Source: Geodermatophilus bullaregiensis (GTDB lineage Bacteria > Actinomycetota > Actinomycetes > Mycobacteriales > Geodermatophilaceae). From it: 64,000 nucleotides of DNA. The stretch covers positions 4,030,001 to 4,094,000 of the forward strand of contig NZ_JAFBCJ010000001.1 of assembly GCF_016907675.1 (NCBI RefSeq). Direction: 5' to 3'. Shown piece by piece: positions 51,806-61,330 of the stretch. The stretch's first letter is position 1. Each line of letters begins with the position of its first letter. A program made the position numbers and the translations under genes. Below the pieces are notes generated by a model, which was not told the origin of the DNA, ran no database searches, and saw only the letters and a list, made by a program, of their open reading frames with translations.

Positions 51806-51959
51806 ACGTCGAGACACTACTCAGCGGTCGACCTGTGGCGCTCAGATTGACCGCGCTTGCTGCAACGCAGGCGACGCCGCGAGTTCGAGCGGTCACTTGG
51901 CGGCCGAGTCTCTGACCGGTTCTGCGGACATGTCGGGTTGGGTGATTGCGCGGCGTTAA

Positions 51960-52590
51960 GCCCGGCGGGGTGAACGGCTTGTCGCTCGGCTGATGTAAGG
52001 ATAGCGAGGACTCCACTCGAGGACCGCCGAGTCAATCTCGCCCGGACACTGCGTGTCCGACGGTCGAGCAGTTCGTGCTGCATCGTTGGCCAGGACCACT
52101 CGATCAGGCTGTTGTCGACCGTGGAGGTCACCCTGCCCGTCGAGCCCAGCAGCGCGGCGGTGCACAGCTGGTGGCCGAGAATTCAAGGTGTACTGGCTCC
52201 GCGGTTGGAGTGCATCACTCTCTTCGAGCAGGGGGAGCGGCATCAGTTGGCCACCTTGGGGAGGGGAGGACCAGTTCGAGGCGCCGCTTGTCGGCGATCG
52301 ACCAGCCGACCGCCGCGCGGCTGTAGACGTCCAAGACGGCGGCGCAGTCCACCTTGCCATCGGAGGACGGGAACTCGGTCTTACTGTATGTCGGTGGCCC
52401 ATGACCGGTCGGGTGCGTCCGCGCGAACGTCGCCGCACCATATCGTCGTCCACCCCCGGCACCGCCCTGGCACGTCAGTGGCCACGGCGGGGGAGACCCC
52501 GACCAGTCCGGCCGTTCGCACTAGCCGGGTGACCTGCTGGGACAGCAGGCGAGGCCCAACCCAAGGCGAGTTCGGCATGGACCCGCGGCG
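51960..52590 (-). pseudogene. IS3-family transposase OrfB remnant
   Basis: On the minus strand several frames give SQQVTRLVRTAGLVGVS, RADAPDRSWATDI, SDGKVDCAAVLDVYSRAAVG, DNSLIEWSWPTMQHELLDRR and LTSAERQAVHPAG. These are the HTH_21 end and rve integrase core of an IS3-type OrfB. Frameshifts throughout and cut ends make it non-functional. It abuts IS5 copy B, whose left end is missing. Confidence 0.75.
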
Positions 52591-52594
52591 CACT

Positions 52595-53400
52595 GATCGG
52601 ACAGACGCTGGTGCCCGACGGCTGGTGGGAGATCGTTGAGCCGTTGATCCCGCCGCAGACCGAGCGCCCGCAGGGCGGCGGCACCCGGTACGTCGATGAC
52701 CGGGCGGTGTTCACCGCGATCGTCTACGTGTTGACCACCGGCTGTGCCTGGCGGCACCTCCGGCCGAGTTCGAGGTGTCCCAGGCGACCGCGCACCGGCG
52801 GTTCGTCGCCTGGACCGAGGCCGGCCCGTGGCGGCGGCTGCACCGAGCGGTACTGGATCGCCTGGGTGACCAGGCGGCCATCGACTGGTCCCGCGTAGTG
52901 GTCGATGCGGCCAGCGTCCGGGCGAAAAGGGGGGCCCACGGACCGGCCCGAATCCGGTCGACCGCGGCAAACCCGGCTCCAAGCCGCACGTCCTCACCGA
53001 CGCCGGCGGACTGCCGCTGGCCGTGGCGGTCAGTGCGGCCCACACCCACGACAGCCTCGCCCTGATCCCGCTGGTGCAGGCCCTCCCCGCCATCCGCTCC
53101 CGACGGGGCCCGCGGCCACGCCGGCCGGACAAGTTGCACGCCGACAAGGGATATGACTATCCGCATCTGCGCACCTGGCTGCGCCGCCGGCGGATCGCCC
53201 GCGCATCGCCCGCCGCGGCGTGGAGACCTCCACCCGGCTGGGCCGCCACCGCTGGGTCGTCGAGCGGTCCTTCGCGTGGCTGACCGGCTACCGCCGGCTG
53301 ACCATCCGCTACGAACGCTCCGCCCGGCTGTTCACCGCATTCCTCACCCTGGCCGCCACCTTGACCTGCTACAAGAAGCTCGCCACGTGAGACAAGCTCT
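52595..53400 (+). mobile_element. IS5-family element, copy B (left end missing)
   Basis: Nearly identical to copy A in inverse orientation, with at least two base substitutions and both of the same one-base gaps in the transposase. Homology starts at about 52595, so the first 60-odd bases and the left inverted repeat are lost. The right end is intact (GTGAGACAAGCTC to 53399). About 14 bases beyond the right end (TAAGTAGCGAGTCG) also match, inversely, the left flank of copy A. Confidence 0.88.
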
Positions 53401-53770
53401 AAGTAGCGAGTCGGCTCGTCAACTGAACCCGCACCCGTAAGGTCTGCAAACCGCCTCGATACCCGCCTCAGCAAAGCTCGCCCAAGGGACAACTTCAGCG
53501 CGCGCTCGGTCATCGTCCCGGGTGTTTTGGTACGAGGCCACCACGTATCTGTGAGGACAGCCCGACATGTCCGTCGAACTGGCATCGACCCTATCGAGGA
53601 CGACACTTCCATCCAGGGCTTGCGTGGCCCCGAGTGAGCTTCGCGCCGCAGCCCTGCCGAGTGATCCATTGACCGGGATCTACCATCTATCCATGTGGTC
53701 CCGGGGGCGCTAACATTCCCTGCACCAGCAACTGCCGCGTCAACCCAAACAGCGGTGGAGGGGTCATCCT
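53401..53770. other. Intergenic before the second prenyl synthase
   Basis: About 370 bases. A minus-strand frame from about 53511 (MTERALKLSLGRALLRRVSR) runs into the IS end and may be the start of a gene cut by the IS, but it lacks family features. GGTGGAGG at 53752-53759 serves the next gene. Confidence 0.35.
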
Positions 53771-54838
53771 ATGCACAGCGCAGGCGCCTGGCATCGCACC
53801 ACGTCCGAGAAGTATCTGTCAGTGGACCAAACGCGAAGCATCTTGCAGAGCAAGATCCTGGATCTGGTAGCAGGCGAGGATCGCACTTCCTACCCTTTCA
53901 ACCCTATCCTCGAGGCAGTGGAGTATGCGGCCGAACGCCCGGGGAAGATGATACGTGGCGAGATGCTGTTGAACGCTTGTCTCGCCGTCGGCGGTGACGC
54001 GGTGGCGGTCGAGTGGGCCGCCGTGGGGGCCGAGTGCGGCCATCTCGCAAGCCTCGTGCATGACGACATCATGGATCATGACGTGATGCGTCGAGGTCAG
54101 CCAACGATATGGAGCAAGTATGGCTTCGACGCCGCGCTGCTGGTCGGTGACCTATTCATATTCCAGGCTTTTCGAAGTTTGGCTCTGTGTGAATCGGGGA
54201 TCCCGGCCGATAGGATCGTCCGGGCGCTCGGGATAACAGCCCAGAGTTGCGTCGACCTATGCCTTGGCCAGGCTCTCGAGGGTCACCTTCTGCAGAATTG
54301 CTCAGCCACAGAAGAGCACTACCAAGAGGTTGTGCGAGGCAAGACCGGAAGCCTGTTTCGCGCAGCGTGCCAGACGGGGGCCGTTCTCGGTGGAGCAACC
54401 TGCGCCGAAGAGGTGGCACTGCGGAACTATGGCGAGACGGTGGGAGTAGCCTTCCAAATCACGGACGACGTCCTTGCCTATTCGGGGGATGAGGCTGCGA
54501 CCGGAAAGTCAGGCGTCAGCGACTTGCGTAATCGTCGAGTCACGTTGCCGATAATCTACGCGTTGACGTCCGCGCCCTCCGCAGAGGCCGACTTCGTCCA
54601 GTCCGTCATCTCTGGCTCGTGCAGCGATCAGGACATCATGTCCGATTATCGGAAGATGCAAGCGATCCTCGAAAGCAGTGGCGCGTTGGCCCGGGCCCGA
54701 AGTGTCGCAACGGAGCTGATTGACCAGGCGCTCCGACAGCTGGAGATTTACCGTCATCGCCAGCCCGCTCGGCGCTTCGTCGGGCAGCCGAGCGGACACT
54801 ATGTAGGGTCGCCTGACCCTCAAGCCGTATCGGTCTAG
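53771..54838 (+). CDS. Polyprenyl diphosphate synthase (second)
   Basis: A 355-residue trans-prenyltransferase. First Asp-rich motif HDDIMDHDVMRRG (Asp98, Asp99, Asp102); second FQITDDVLAYSGDE, in which the usual third Asp is Ala. GKMIRGEMLL carries the Arg that grips diphosphate. It condenses isopentenyl units; chain length cannot be stated. It differs clearly from the paralogue at 35281 and is closer to ordinary bacterial E-type enzymes. GGAGG nine bases before ATG 53771. It stands alone, but its neighbours are the beta-repetitive modules on the other strand. GC content is visibly lower than in the first 15 kb. Confidence 0.9.
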   Translation: MHSAGAWHRTTSEKYLSVDQTRSILQSKILDLVAGEDRTSYPFNPILEAVEYAAERPGKMIRGEMLLNACLAVGGDAVAVEWAAVGAECGHLASLVHDDIMDHDVMRRGQPTIWSKYGFDAALLVGDLFIFQAFRSLALCESGIPADRIVRALGITAQSCVDLCLGQALEGHLLQNCSATEEHYQEVVRGKTGSLFRAACQTGAVLGGATCAEEVALRNYGETVGVAFQITDDVLAYSGDEAATGKSGVSDLRNRRVTLPIIYALTSAPSAEADFVQSVISGSCSDQDIMSDYRKMQAILESSGALARARSVATELIDQALRQLEIYRHRQPARRFVGQPSGHYVGSPDPQAVSV

Positions 54839-54855
54839 TGGAGCGGCGGTCGATG

Positions 54856-54910
54856 CCCTCTCTGATGGAACCTGCTCTGATAAAACCTGCTCTCTGATGG
54901 AACCTGCTCC
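54856..54910. repeat. Short tandem repeat after the prenyl synthase
   Basis: CTGATGGAACCTGCT, then CTGATAAAACCTGCT, then CTGATGGAACCTGCT, in three near copies with a 15-17 base period. Role unknown. Confidence 0.7.
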
Positions 54911-55109
54911 GTCTCCCGAAAGGGGATAGACCTTGGCGATATCCGCTGCCACGGGTTCGCCGCGTCCACTGCCTTATCGGCGGCAAATCCTGATACTCAG
55001 TCTCGATGCCGCCCGACGGGGTTGTGAGCCTGAGCCGTTACGGAACGCGGCCGCGTGCAGTCCGTTACTCGGGTCGACGCAGTTGCCGGCTACCGCATAT
55101 AAATCAACC
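54911..55109. other. Intergenic, no gene seen
   Basis: About 200 bases between convergent genes. No feature supported. Confidence 0.4.
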
Positions 55110-55412
55110 CTAGAGGACGACCGGGCGCCCCTGGTCGGGAGGCCGCAGAATCTGGATTGCGGCTAGTTCGGCTTGGAGTTCGTCGGCGAGCCGCGTCACG
55201 TTCTGCAGTCGCCGGTTGAGCTCGTCAACGCTCTGGGGATCCATTCCTTGGGCCTGGCGAGTGGCTGCGGTGACGCTGACTTGCGCCTGGGCGTTGGTTG
55301 TCAGGTGGGTGAGGATGTCGGTCAGACTCAGCTGGATCTGCGGTGGCTGCTCCTGAGGGAGCTCGAAGGCCGCCTGGACGGACGGGTCTGGTTGGCGTGA
55401 TTCGGGAGACAT
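55110..55412 (-). CDS. Small helical partner protein (module 2)
   Basis: A 100-residue protein with a Pro/Gln-rich start (MSPESRQPDPSVQAAFELPQ) and a C-terminal coiled-coil-like helix (SVDELNRRLQNVTRLADELQ). Its ATG comes one base after the stop of the beta-repetitive gene (TGAGATG). It corresponds in place and in its ELN...L..L helix to the small gene at 56392. The pairing suggests the two products bind each other. Unknown family. Confidence 0.65.
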   Translation of the reverse strand: MSPESRQPDPSVQAAFELPQEQPPQIQLSLTDILTHLTTNAQAQVSVTAATRQAQGMDPQSVDELNRRLQNVTRLADELQAELAAIQILRPPDQGRPVVL

Positions 55413-55413
55413 C

Positions 55414-56292
55414 TCAGGCCACTCCCACCAAAGGGATCTCAAGGACGTCGAGTCCGAGGTCCGACAGGGTCACTTCGACGGCGCCGTAGGGAATGGTCAC
55501 GTTCCGGAGTTCGATCGTGCGTGCGTTCGCGCCCACCTGGACGTCCGACAGGCGCATCTGCGCGATCCGGGTCCGGGCCGAGGCCTCGATGCGCAGTTGT
55601 ACTCCGAGGACGCCTAGGCTCAAGGGGGGCGTTTGGAAGGGGGGGCCGGGGACTGCGAGTTCGATGGGCCCGCTGCTGACGTCATTGGCCGCCGCGGCCG
55701 GAAGGTCGAGTCCCCGCAGGCGCAGGCTCGGCACCTGGAGCGGGGCGCTCTGCACGCTCCGGGCCGCGACGCCGCGTATGGCCGCCGCGGGGGCGGTGAC
55801 GTCGTTGAGGTTCACACCGGTGAGTGCTAGGCCGTTGAATTGGAATCCGGCGGTCGGCAGAGTCAGCTCGAAGACCTGGACTCCCTCGGCCTGCACCCCC
55901 GACAGCTCGAGCCCGGTGATGGGGTCGGCCTCGGTCACGAGGTCGGCTGCGCGGAGCTCGGGGATTTGGAGGTCGATGTTCTCCAACCCTGGAATAGCTG
56001 GGCTTCCGAACCCAAAGGGCAGCGAGACGGTTCCCAGGTCGGTCGTTGTCTCGGCGATGACGATGTCGTCGAACGGCCACGGCAATGGGATGCGGATGGA
56101 CCAGATCAGCAGCAACCGCGCCTCCAGGATGACCTCAAGATTCTGTAGCTCGACGCGACCAGACCGCATGCCCACGCGTAGGTCACCAGCAATCAACTCA
56201 CCGACGGTGATGGGGCCGAGCGCCAGTTGGCCGATCGCGACGCGCGCGATGGTGGCCCGTGCCATCCGGATGTCGGGAACCACCGTCTGCAT
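55414..56292 (-). CDS. Beta-repetitive protein (module 2)
   Basis: A 292-residue protein starting MQTVVPDIRMARATIARVAI. It is built of short strands with a loose 10-12 residue rhythm (LELSGVQAEGVQVFELTLPT, FNGLALTGVNLNDVTAPAAA, VPSLRLRGLDLPAAAANDVS), which suggests a beta-solenoid or a long beta-sheet groove. A hydrophobic Trp/Pro stretch (LLLIWSIRIPLPWPFDDIVI, about 60-80) could contact lipid. No signal peptide. It is a paralogue of the gene at 56633 (MKTVVPD... start, same Trp/Pro region, same end ...LSxLGLxxxxxPxxxV). The function is unknown; a lipid-binding groove as in AsmA-like proteins is speculation. Confidence 0.7.
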   Translation of the reverse strand: MQTVVPDIRMARATIARVAIGQLALGPITVGELIAGDLRVGMRSGRVELQNLEVILEARLLLIWSIRIPLPWPFDDIVIAETTTDLGTVSLPFGFGSPAIPGLENIDLQIPELRAADLVTEADPITGLELSGVQAEGVQVFELTLPTAGFQFNGLALTGVNLNDVTAPAAAIRGVAARSVQSAPLQVPSLRLRGLDLPAAAANDVSSGPIELAVPGPPFQTPPLSLGVLGVQLRIEASARTRIAQMRLSDVQVGANARTIELRNVTIPYGAVEVTLSDLGLDVLEIPLVGVA

Positions 56293-56391
56293 GAGTGTCT
56301 CCTGTCCCGGTCGCTGTATCGTGGAAGTCGAGGGCCAGTGGTTCGGCGCGTAAGGCCTTTCGTTGCCAGGGCGTCGTCCAGGCCAGCGCGG

Positions 56392-56631
56392 TCAAGGTTG
56401 GGGAGGCGGGTTTGGTCGCCGGTGGAAGATATCGGGCATCCCCGCGACGAGGTCTGTTAATTGTGCGGCCAGGTCACGGACTTGATTCAGTTCCGTGGCG
56501 CCAGCGGAGTCCGATGGCGGAGTCTGCTGGGCGGCAAAATCCCGCAGGGCAGCCAGCAGCTCACTCACCTCGATGACGTTGTCCACCTTTGGCACGTCCA
56601 CATGCACGGTGGTGCGTGTTGGGTCGCTCAT
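56392..56631 (-). CDS. Small helical partner protein (module 1)
   Basis: A 79-residue protein starting MSDPTRTTVHVDVPKVDNVI, with two helices (EVSELLAALRDFAAQQ and ELNQVRDLAAQLTDLVAGMP). Its ATG lies one base after the stop of the beta-repetitive gene (TGACATG), the same one-base junction as in module 2. Likely translated with and binding to that partner. Unknown family. Confidence 0.65.
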   Translation of the reverse strand: MSDPTRTTVHVDVPKVDNVIEVSELLAALRDFAAQQTPPSDSAGATELNQVRDLAAQLTDLVAGMPDIFHRRPNPPPQP

Positions 56632-56632
56632 G

Positions 56633-57499
56633 TCAGGTCACCTGGATCTTCGGGACGTCGACGGTTTGGATGCCGAGTTGGGACAGGGTCAGGTTGAGGA
56701 CCTCGTACGGGAGTACGACGTCGTGCAGTTCGAGGGATCCGACCGACAGGGCCAGGTTGACGCCGTCGAGAATTAGCTGGTCGGCGAGGAGTCGTACTCC
56801 CGGCACGAGCTCGAGGGTGACCTCGAGGATGCCCGCGTCGGCCGTGAGGTCGATTGGATTGGATTCGGCGTCCGTGTCCAGGCCTTCGCCGACGATCCGG
56901 CCAGCGTTTGCAGCGGGAAGGGCGATGTCGGGGATCGTGACCGAGTCCATTGGGACCGCCAGGCCGCGCAGGCGGGCGATGGTGACCGCGCCGACGGAGG
57001 CATCAGGCAAGTTCAGGCCTTCCAGCGAGGCCCCACCGAGGCCCAGTCCGGTGATCGTGAAGTCTTGCACCGGGGCGGTCATGTCGGCGACGCGGACCTG
57101 TTCGGCAGTGAGACCGCTCAACGTCAGGTCTCGCAGCGGGCCGACGGTGGCTTCCAACTGCTCGACCGACACGGACGCCAGGCCGAGGTCGAACCGCTGC
57201 AGGCCCGGCAGCGTCAGATCCCCCACTCGGATCATCGGGGTTTGCACCCCGAAGGGAATCGAGCCATCCCACGTCCGCTCGAAAAATCCCAGGTCAATAG
57301 TGATCTTCCAGCGCAGCGTCAGTTCCAGCCGCAACTCAACCCGCAAGTTGGAGAACGCGGCTGCCCCAGTCTGGACGGCGGTACGGGTGTCGTTGAGCAC
57401 AAGGCGGCCGACCTGAATCGGGCCGGCGTTAAGTTCACCGACCTGAATCTGCGTGACGGTGAGCTGCCCGAGCTGCGCGTCGGGCACGACGGTTTTCAT
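56633..57499 (-). CDS. Beta-repetitive protein (module 1)
   Basis: A 288-residue paralogue of 55414-56292. It starts MKTVVPDAQLGQLTVTQIQV and shows the same rhythm of short strands (LRDLTLSGLTAEQVRVADMT, DFTITGLGLGGASLEGLNLP, ILEVTLELVPGVRLLADQLI). The Trp/Phe segment LRWKITIDLGFFERTWDGSI (about 70-90) parallels the IPLPWPF region of its partner. It is the first gene of four (two modules) on the minus strand; a longer upstream reading to 57589 lacks family-like sequence. The function is unknown. Confidence 0.7.
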   Translation of the reverse strand: MKTVVPDAQLGQLTVTQIQVGELNAGPIQVGRLVLNDTRTAVQTGAAAFSNLRVELRLELTLRWKITIDLGFFERTWDGSIPFGVQTPMIRVGDLTLPGLQRFDLGLASVSVEQLEATVGPLRDLTLSGLTAEQVRVADMTAPVQDFTITGLGLGGASLEGLNLPDASVGAVTIARLRGLAVPMDSVTIPDIALPAANAGRIVGEGLDTDAESNPIDLTADAGILEVTLELVPGVRLLADQLILDGVNLALSVGSLELHDVVLPYEVLNLTLSQLGIQTVDVPKIQVT

Positions 57500-57899
57500 A
57501 CGACGCTCCCATCTTCCGCTTTCGATAAGGCAGGTCTTCCAAGAGGAACCCGCGGTGTTGTTGATTGACGCAACGACCGCACGCAGCACCGGTTATGCGC
57601 GCCTGCTGAACTATCCGTTGGGAAAGCCCATGCAGGCTCCAAGACATGCCGGAGGCGCCGTGGCCGACGGCCGTAGAGCAGTCAGGAGCTCGAAGAGCAG
57701 TAGCAGGGACGCCAGACCCACGGTCGAGATCTTCGCGGAGGTGCGTCACCACGGCGTCACCGTTGTGTCACTAGGGCACCGGGATGCCACGATCGCGCTC
57801 CTCGCCTTCATCTCCGCCACAAGGCTTTTGTCGCGCGTCAGACTTCTGGCAGGGCCCGTTGCTTGCGGGTCTGACCTGGTGTAAGGAGTCTGATCGTTC
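57500..57899. other. Upstream of module operon; no gene seen
   Basis: About 400 bases that should hold the promoter of the leftward four-gene module and the start of the IS3-type element. No gene or palindrome is supported. Confidence 0.4.
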
Positions 57900-58989
57900 A
57901 TGGTGAGGCCGCCGGTGTTCCCGGCTGAGGAGAAGGTCCGGATCGTGTTGTCGATCCTGGCCGGAGAGGTGACCGTCGCCGAGGCCGCGCGCCGGGCGAA
58001 GGTGTCCGAGTAGTCGGTCGGGAGCTGGAAGCGCCAGTTCCTGGAGTCCGGCCGGGCCGGCCTGGTGGCCGGCAAGTCCGGCCCGTCGACCCGGGAGGCG
58101 CAGCTGGAGGCCGAGGTCGCCGAGCTGACCCAGGCCCTGGGTGAGGCCGCGGTCGAGCTGCGGGTGTGGAAGAAGTCCGCCGAGGGTCGCCTGGGCCCTT
58201 CGCGGACCTCGAGGTGATCCGCGTCGAGGCGGGCATGCCGACCACGAGGTTCTGCGCGCTGATCGGCGTGCCTGAGCGCACCTGGCGCCGCCGTCAGGCC
58301 CGCGCCCGGGCCGACCGGCCGACGCGGGGCCCGTGGCCGCGGCCGGCCCGGGAGCGGGTCCGGGACGCCGCTTGCCGGCACGCGCTGGCCCATCCGGCCT
58401 GGGGGCACCGCAAGGTGTGGGCGATGTGCCGCCACGACGGGCATTGGGTCTCCCAGGCCACCGTGCTGCGGCTGTTGCGCGACGAGGGGCTGCTGCTGGA
58501 GGCCAACTACCAGCGCGAGCGCGGTCAGCTGGCCGCTCGGCGCAAGGCCGCGTTCGCCGCCGAGCCGACCGGGCCCAACCAGGTGTGGCAGCTGGACTTC
58601 TCGCCAGTATCGAGACCAGCGCCGGCGGGACGTGGCGGCTGGCCGGCTGCCGGGACTACTGGAGCAAGTACGAGCTGGGCTGGCACGTGGCACCGACGGC
58701 GAACCAGCACGACGCGATCGCCGCGGTCGAACTCGCGCTCACCGAGGCCGAGCGCCTGGCGGCCGCCCGCTGATCGACCTGGCCGAGCGCGACGAGCACG
58801 GCCAGGTGGTTCCGCTGGTCACCATCGTGACCGACAACGGCGGGCCGTTCCGGTCGTTTCGGTTCGAGGCGTTCATCGCCACCCACCCCGAGCTGCGCCA
58901 CGTCCGCACCCGGGTCAAGACCCCGGGACGGAACGGCTCACGCGAACGCGGCTTCGGTTCGCTCAAGTACGAGAAGCTTTTATCTGTGG

Positions 58990-59425
58990 AGGGACCCCCG
59001 GTCAATCGGGTCCATGGTCCTGGCCCCGTCTGGCGGCTTGAGATGGTGCCGGCCCGCAGCCGCGGTCAAGGTGGAGCGCCCTACTGGACGAACGACCTTG
59101 ACCGCGGCGAGGACCGGCACAGATTGCTCGCCGCGGAGGGGAGGAGTGAGCGTGTTCGGTCGATGAGCGGCTCCCGGTCCGGCGTCGGCGCCGGGTGGTC
59201 GCAGGGGCAGGCTGCGGTGCGCGGGCGCCCGGCCTTATCTCGGTGCGCGCAGCCAGGGTCAGTGCGGCTGCGGTGACATGATGATCGATGGGGTGTCCCG
59301 GCGGGGAGGCGGCCGCTCGGTCTGTCCAGGCCGTTCCGTGCGCGAGGCACGGTCGGCAGCGCTTCAGCTGGAGCGGGCCGCGGGCATCGGTGGATGGGCA
59401 GATGCGCGCACCGCGACTGCGGCGA
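58990..59425 (-). ncRNA. Possible bridge-RNA region of the IS1111-type element
   Basis: The non-coding end downstream of the transposase is where IS1111-group elements are reported to carry their guide (bridge) RNA. About 430 bases are available. No folding was possible; the call is from position and family only. Confidence 0.35.
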
Positions 59426-60467
59426 TCAGACCGGGGCGAGGGCCTGGTCACCGAGGGCGCGCAGGGTCTGGTGCGCCCGGCGAGCCATCTTGCCGGCCAC
59501 CGACAGGGCGGCCCGGTTGCCGCCCGACCCGCTCGGCGACCCGCCGGTAGTAGGCGTGATCGGGAGAGCCGGGGCGGGCGGCGCACTGGGCGGCCTCGAA
59601 CAGCGCCCAGCGCAGCAGCGGCGATCCTTGGCGGGACAGGTACCCGGGCGGCCGTTTGCCGTCCGAGGAGTGCACGGTGATGTCCACCCCCGGTGTGCCG
59701 CACCGCCTTGCGGGAGGCGGAGAAGCGGGCCGAGTCGCCCAGCTCGGTCCACAACGCGGTCGCGGTGATCGGCCCGATGCCGTAGTCGGCCTGCAGCGCC
59801 CGGCAGCCGGGCTGGCGGGGCGGCGAACGCGGTGATCTGGCGGCGCAGCGGATCGAGTTCGGCATCCAGGGCGTCGAGGATCCGCAGCGTGGCGGCCACC
59901 GCCTCGCGCCCCGCCGGTGACAGGCCCGCGCCGGCCTCGAGCCGGCGGCGACTGTCCAGTCCGAGCAGGCCGCCGGTGACCGCCGGGGCGCCGTGGTGCA
60001 GCAGGATGGCGTGGATGCGCTGCACCCAGGCGGTGTGCTGCTCGCGCAGGTCGCGGAACAGCGGCAGCCGGGCGCGCATCTGGAAGTACCTGGGCCGGCG
60101 GGATCCACGACTCGGGCAGCCGGCCGTCGGCGAGCAGCTCGCGCAGCAGCCGGGCGTCGGCCCGGTCGGTCTTGGCCCGCCGTTTCGGCCCGCGCGCGGC
60201 GGAGGTGTCGGCCGGCTCGGCCAGATGCGCCTCGACCCCGGCACGCTGCAACTCCTCGACCACGAACCGCCAGCCGGTGCACCCCTTCACCGTGAACGCC
60301 GCCGGCGTGCCGGCGTCGCCGTCGGCGATGAGCTTGTGCAGCCAGCCGCGCAGCAGCTTCCGGTCGGCCGGGGCGATCCGCCCGTGCCAAGTCTCGCCGC
60401 TGCGCTCGTCGAGGTAGTCAAAGGTGATCTGCCGCCGGTGGATGTCCAGCCCGCCTACGATCCCCAT
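59426..60467 (-). pseudogene. IS110/IS1111-type transposase, frameshifted
   Basis: From ATG 60467 the frame reads MGIVGGLDIHRRQITFDYLD and AKTDRADARLLRELLADGRL (DEDD domain residues), then is broken near 60090. A second frame continues RARLPLFRDLREQHTAWVQR and LILDALDAEL-like helical parts, and later pieces give the Tnp20 region and GKMARRAHQTLRALGDQA. At least two frameshifts, so inactive as read. Confidence 0.8.
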
Positions 60468-60739
60468 CGGGGGCCTCCTCAAGCTCCCTCACAGTCGACG
60501 CACCCAGGGTGCGCTGAGCTGAGGGGGTCCCTCCTCATGTCATCCTTCTCGAAGAGAGGCCCGACGCCCTGGACCTGGTCGCGCACGCCGAGGACTACCG
60601 GGTCGAGTACAGCACCGTCCGCCCGCACGAGGCGCTGGCCTGGAACCCGCCCTCGATGTCCACCTCGGTCTGGCCGACCCGTTGATCCCCAACTTTCCCG
60701 AGACCGACGATTCGCCAGCTGCTTGACGCGGGACAGGTG

Positions 60740-61330
60740 GACTCAAGGGTTACCGGGCCCACCAGCACGCTGCCGGCGCCCGCCGCCATCCGGAGACCCA
60801 GCGCACGCCGCCGGTCGGGTAGCCGGCCGATCACGCCCTGGGCCGCTCCCGCGGCGGGTGGACGACGAAGCCCCACCTGGCGGTCGAGCAGGGACGCAAA
60901 CCGCTGACCACGGTGGTAAAGCCCGGGCAGGCCGCCGACAGCCCCCAGTTCACCAACGTGCTCGGGCTAATCCGGGTACCACGCCGGTCGGGTCCGGGCT
61001 CGCCCGCGTAACCGACCGACCTCGGTGCTGGCCTGCGAGGCCTACTCCAGCCGCGCCAATCGGGCCGATCTGCGCCGGCGCGGGATCCCGGCGACCTTGC
61101 CGGTCAAGGCCGACCAGCAGGCCAACCGGCGGAAGAAGGGTCGGCCGGCGGGCGACCGCCAACGATGGATCCTGACCGGCTACCGGCAGCGGCAGGCCGC
61201 CGAGTGCGGCATCAACCTGCACAAGCAGCACCGCGGCTTCGCCACCCGCGACGACAAGCTCGCCGTCCGCTACGAGGCCACCGTGATGGTCAGCGACAGC
61301 GACACCTGGCTGCGCGACTTCCAAACAGGG
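60740..61330 (+). pseudogene. IS5-family transposase remnant
   Basis: Plus-strand pieces HQHAAGARRHPETQRTPPVG, LGRSRGGWTTKPHLAVEQGR, SRANRADLRRRGIPATLPVK and CGINLHKQHRGFATRDDKLA, then AVRYEATVMVSDSDTWLRD, are a DDE IS5 transposase with several stops and shifts. It lacks a start and intact ends. Confidence 0.78.

Larger units (their letters stand above)
58986..60536 (-). mobile_element. IS110-family element of the IS1111 group
   Basis: Subterminal perfect 12-bp inverted repeats GGAGGGACCCCC (58988-58999) and GGGGGTCCCTCC (60523-60534) bracket one transposase and about 430 bases of non-coding DNA downstream of it. IR presence and the long downstream non-coding end are features of the IS1111 group. 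It is inserted in the OrfB of the IS3-type element. Confidence 0.82.
57900..60690 (+). pseudogene. IS3-family element split by an IS1111-type insertion
   Basis: OrfA starts at ATG 57900 (MVRPPVFPAEEKVRIVLSIL) but has a TAG at 58011. OrfB follows (GMPTTRFCALIGVPERTWRR, YWSKYELGWHVAPTANQHDA, TIVTDNGGPFRSFRFEAFIA) with at least two frameshifts, stopping at LKYEK near 58975. Its end resumes at about 60545 (DALDLVAHAEDYRVEYSTVR, PHEALAW). The rve Asp and Glu regions are recognisable. The element was already decaying or died after the insertion. Confidence 0.82.
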
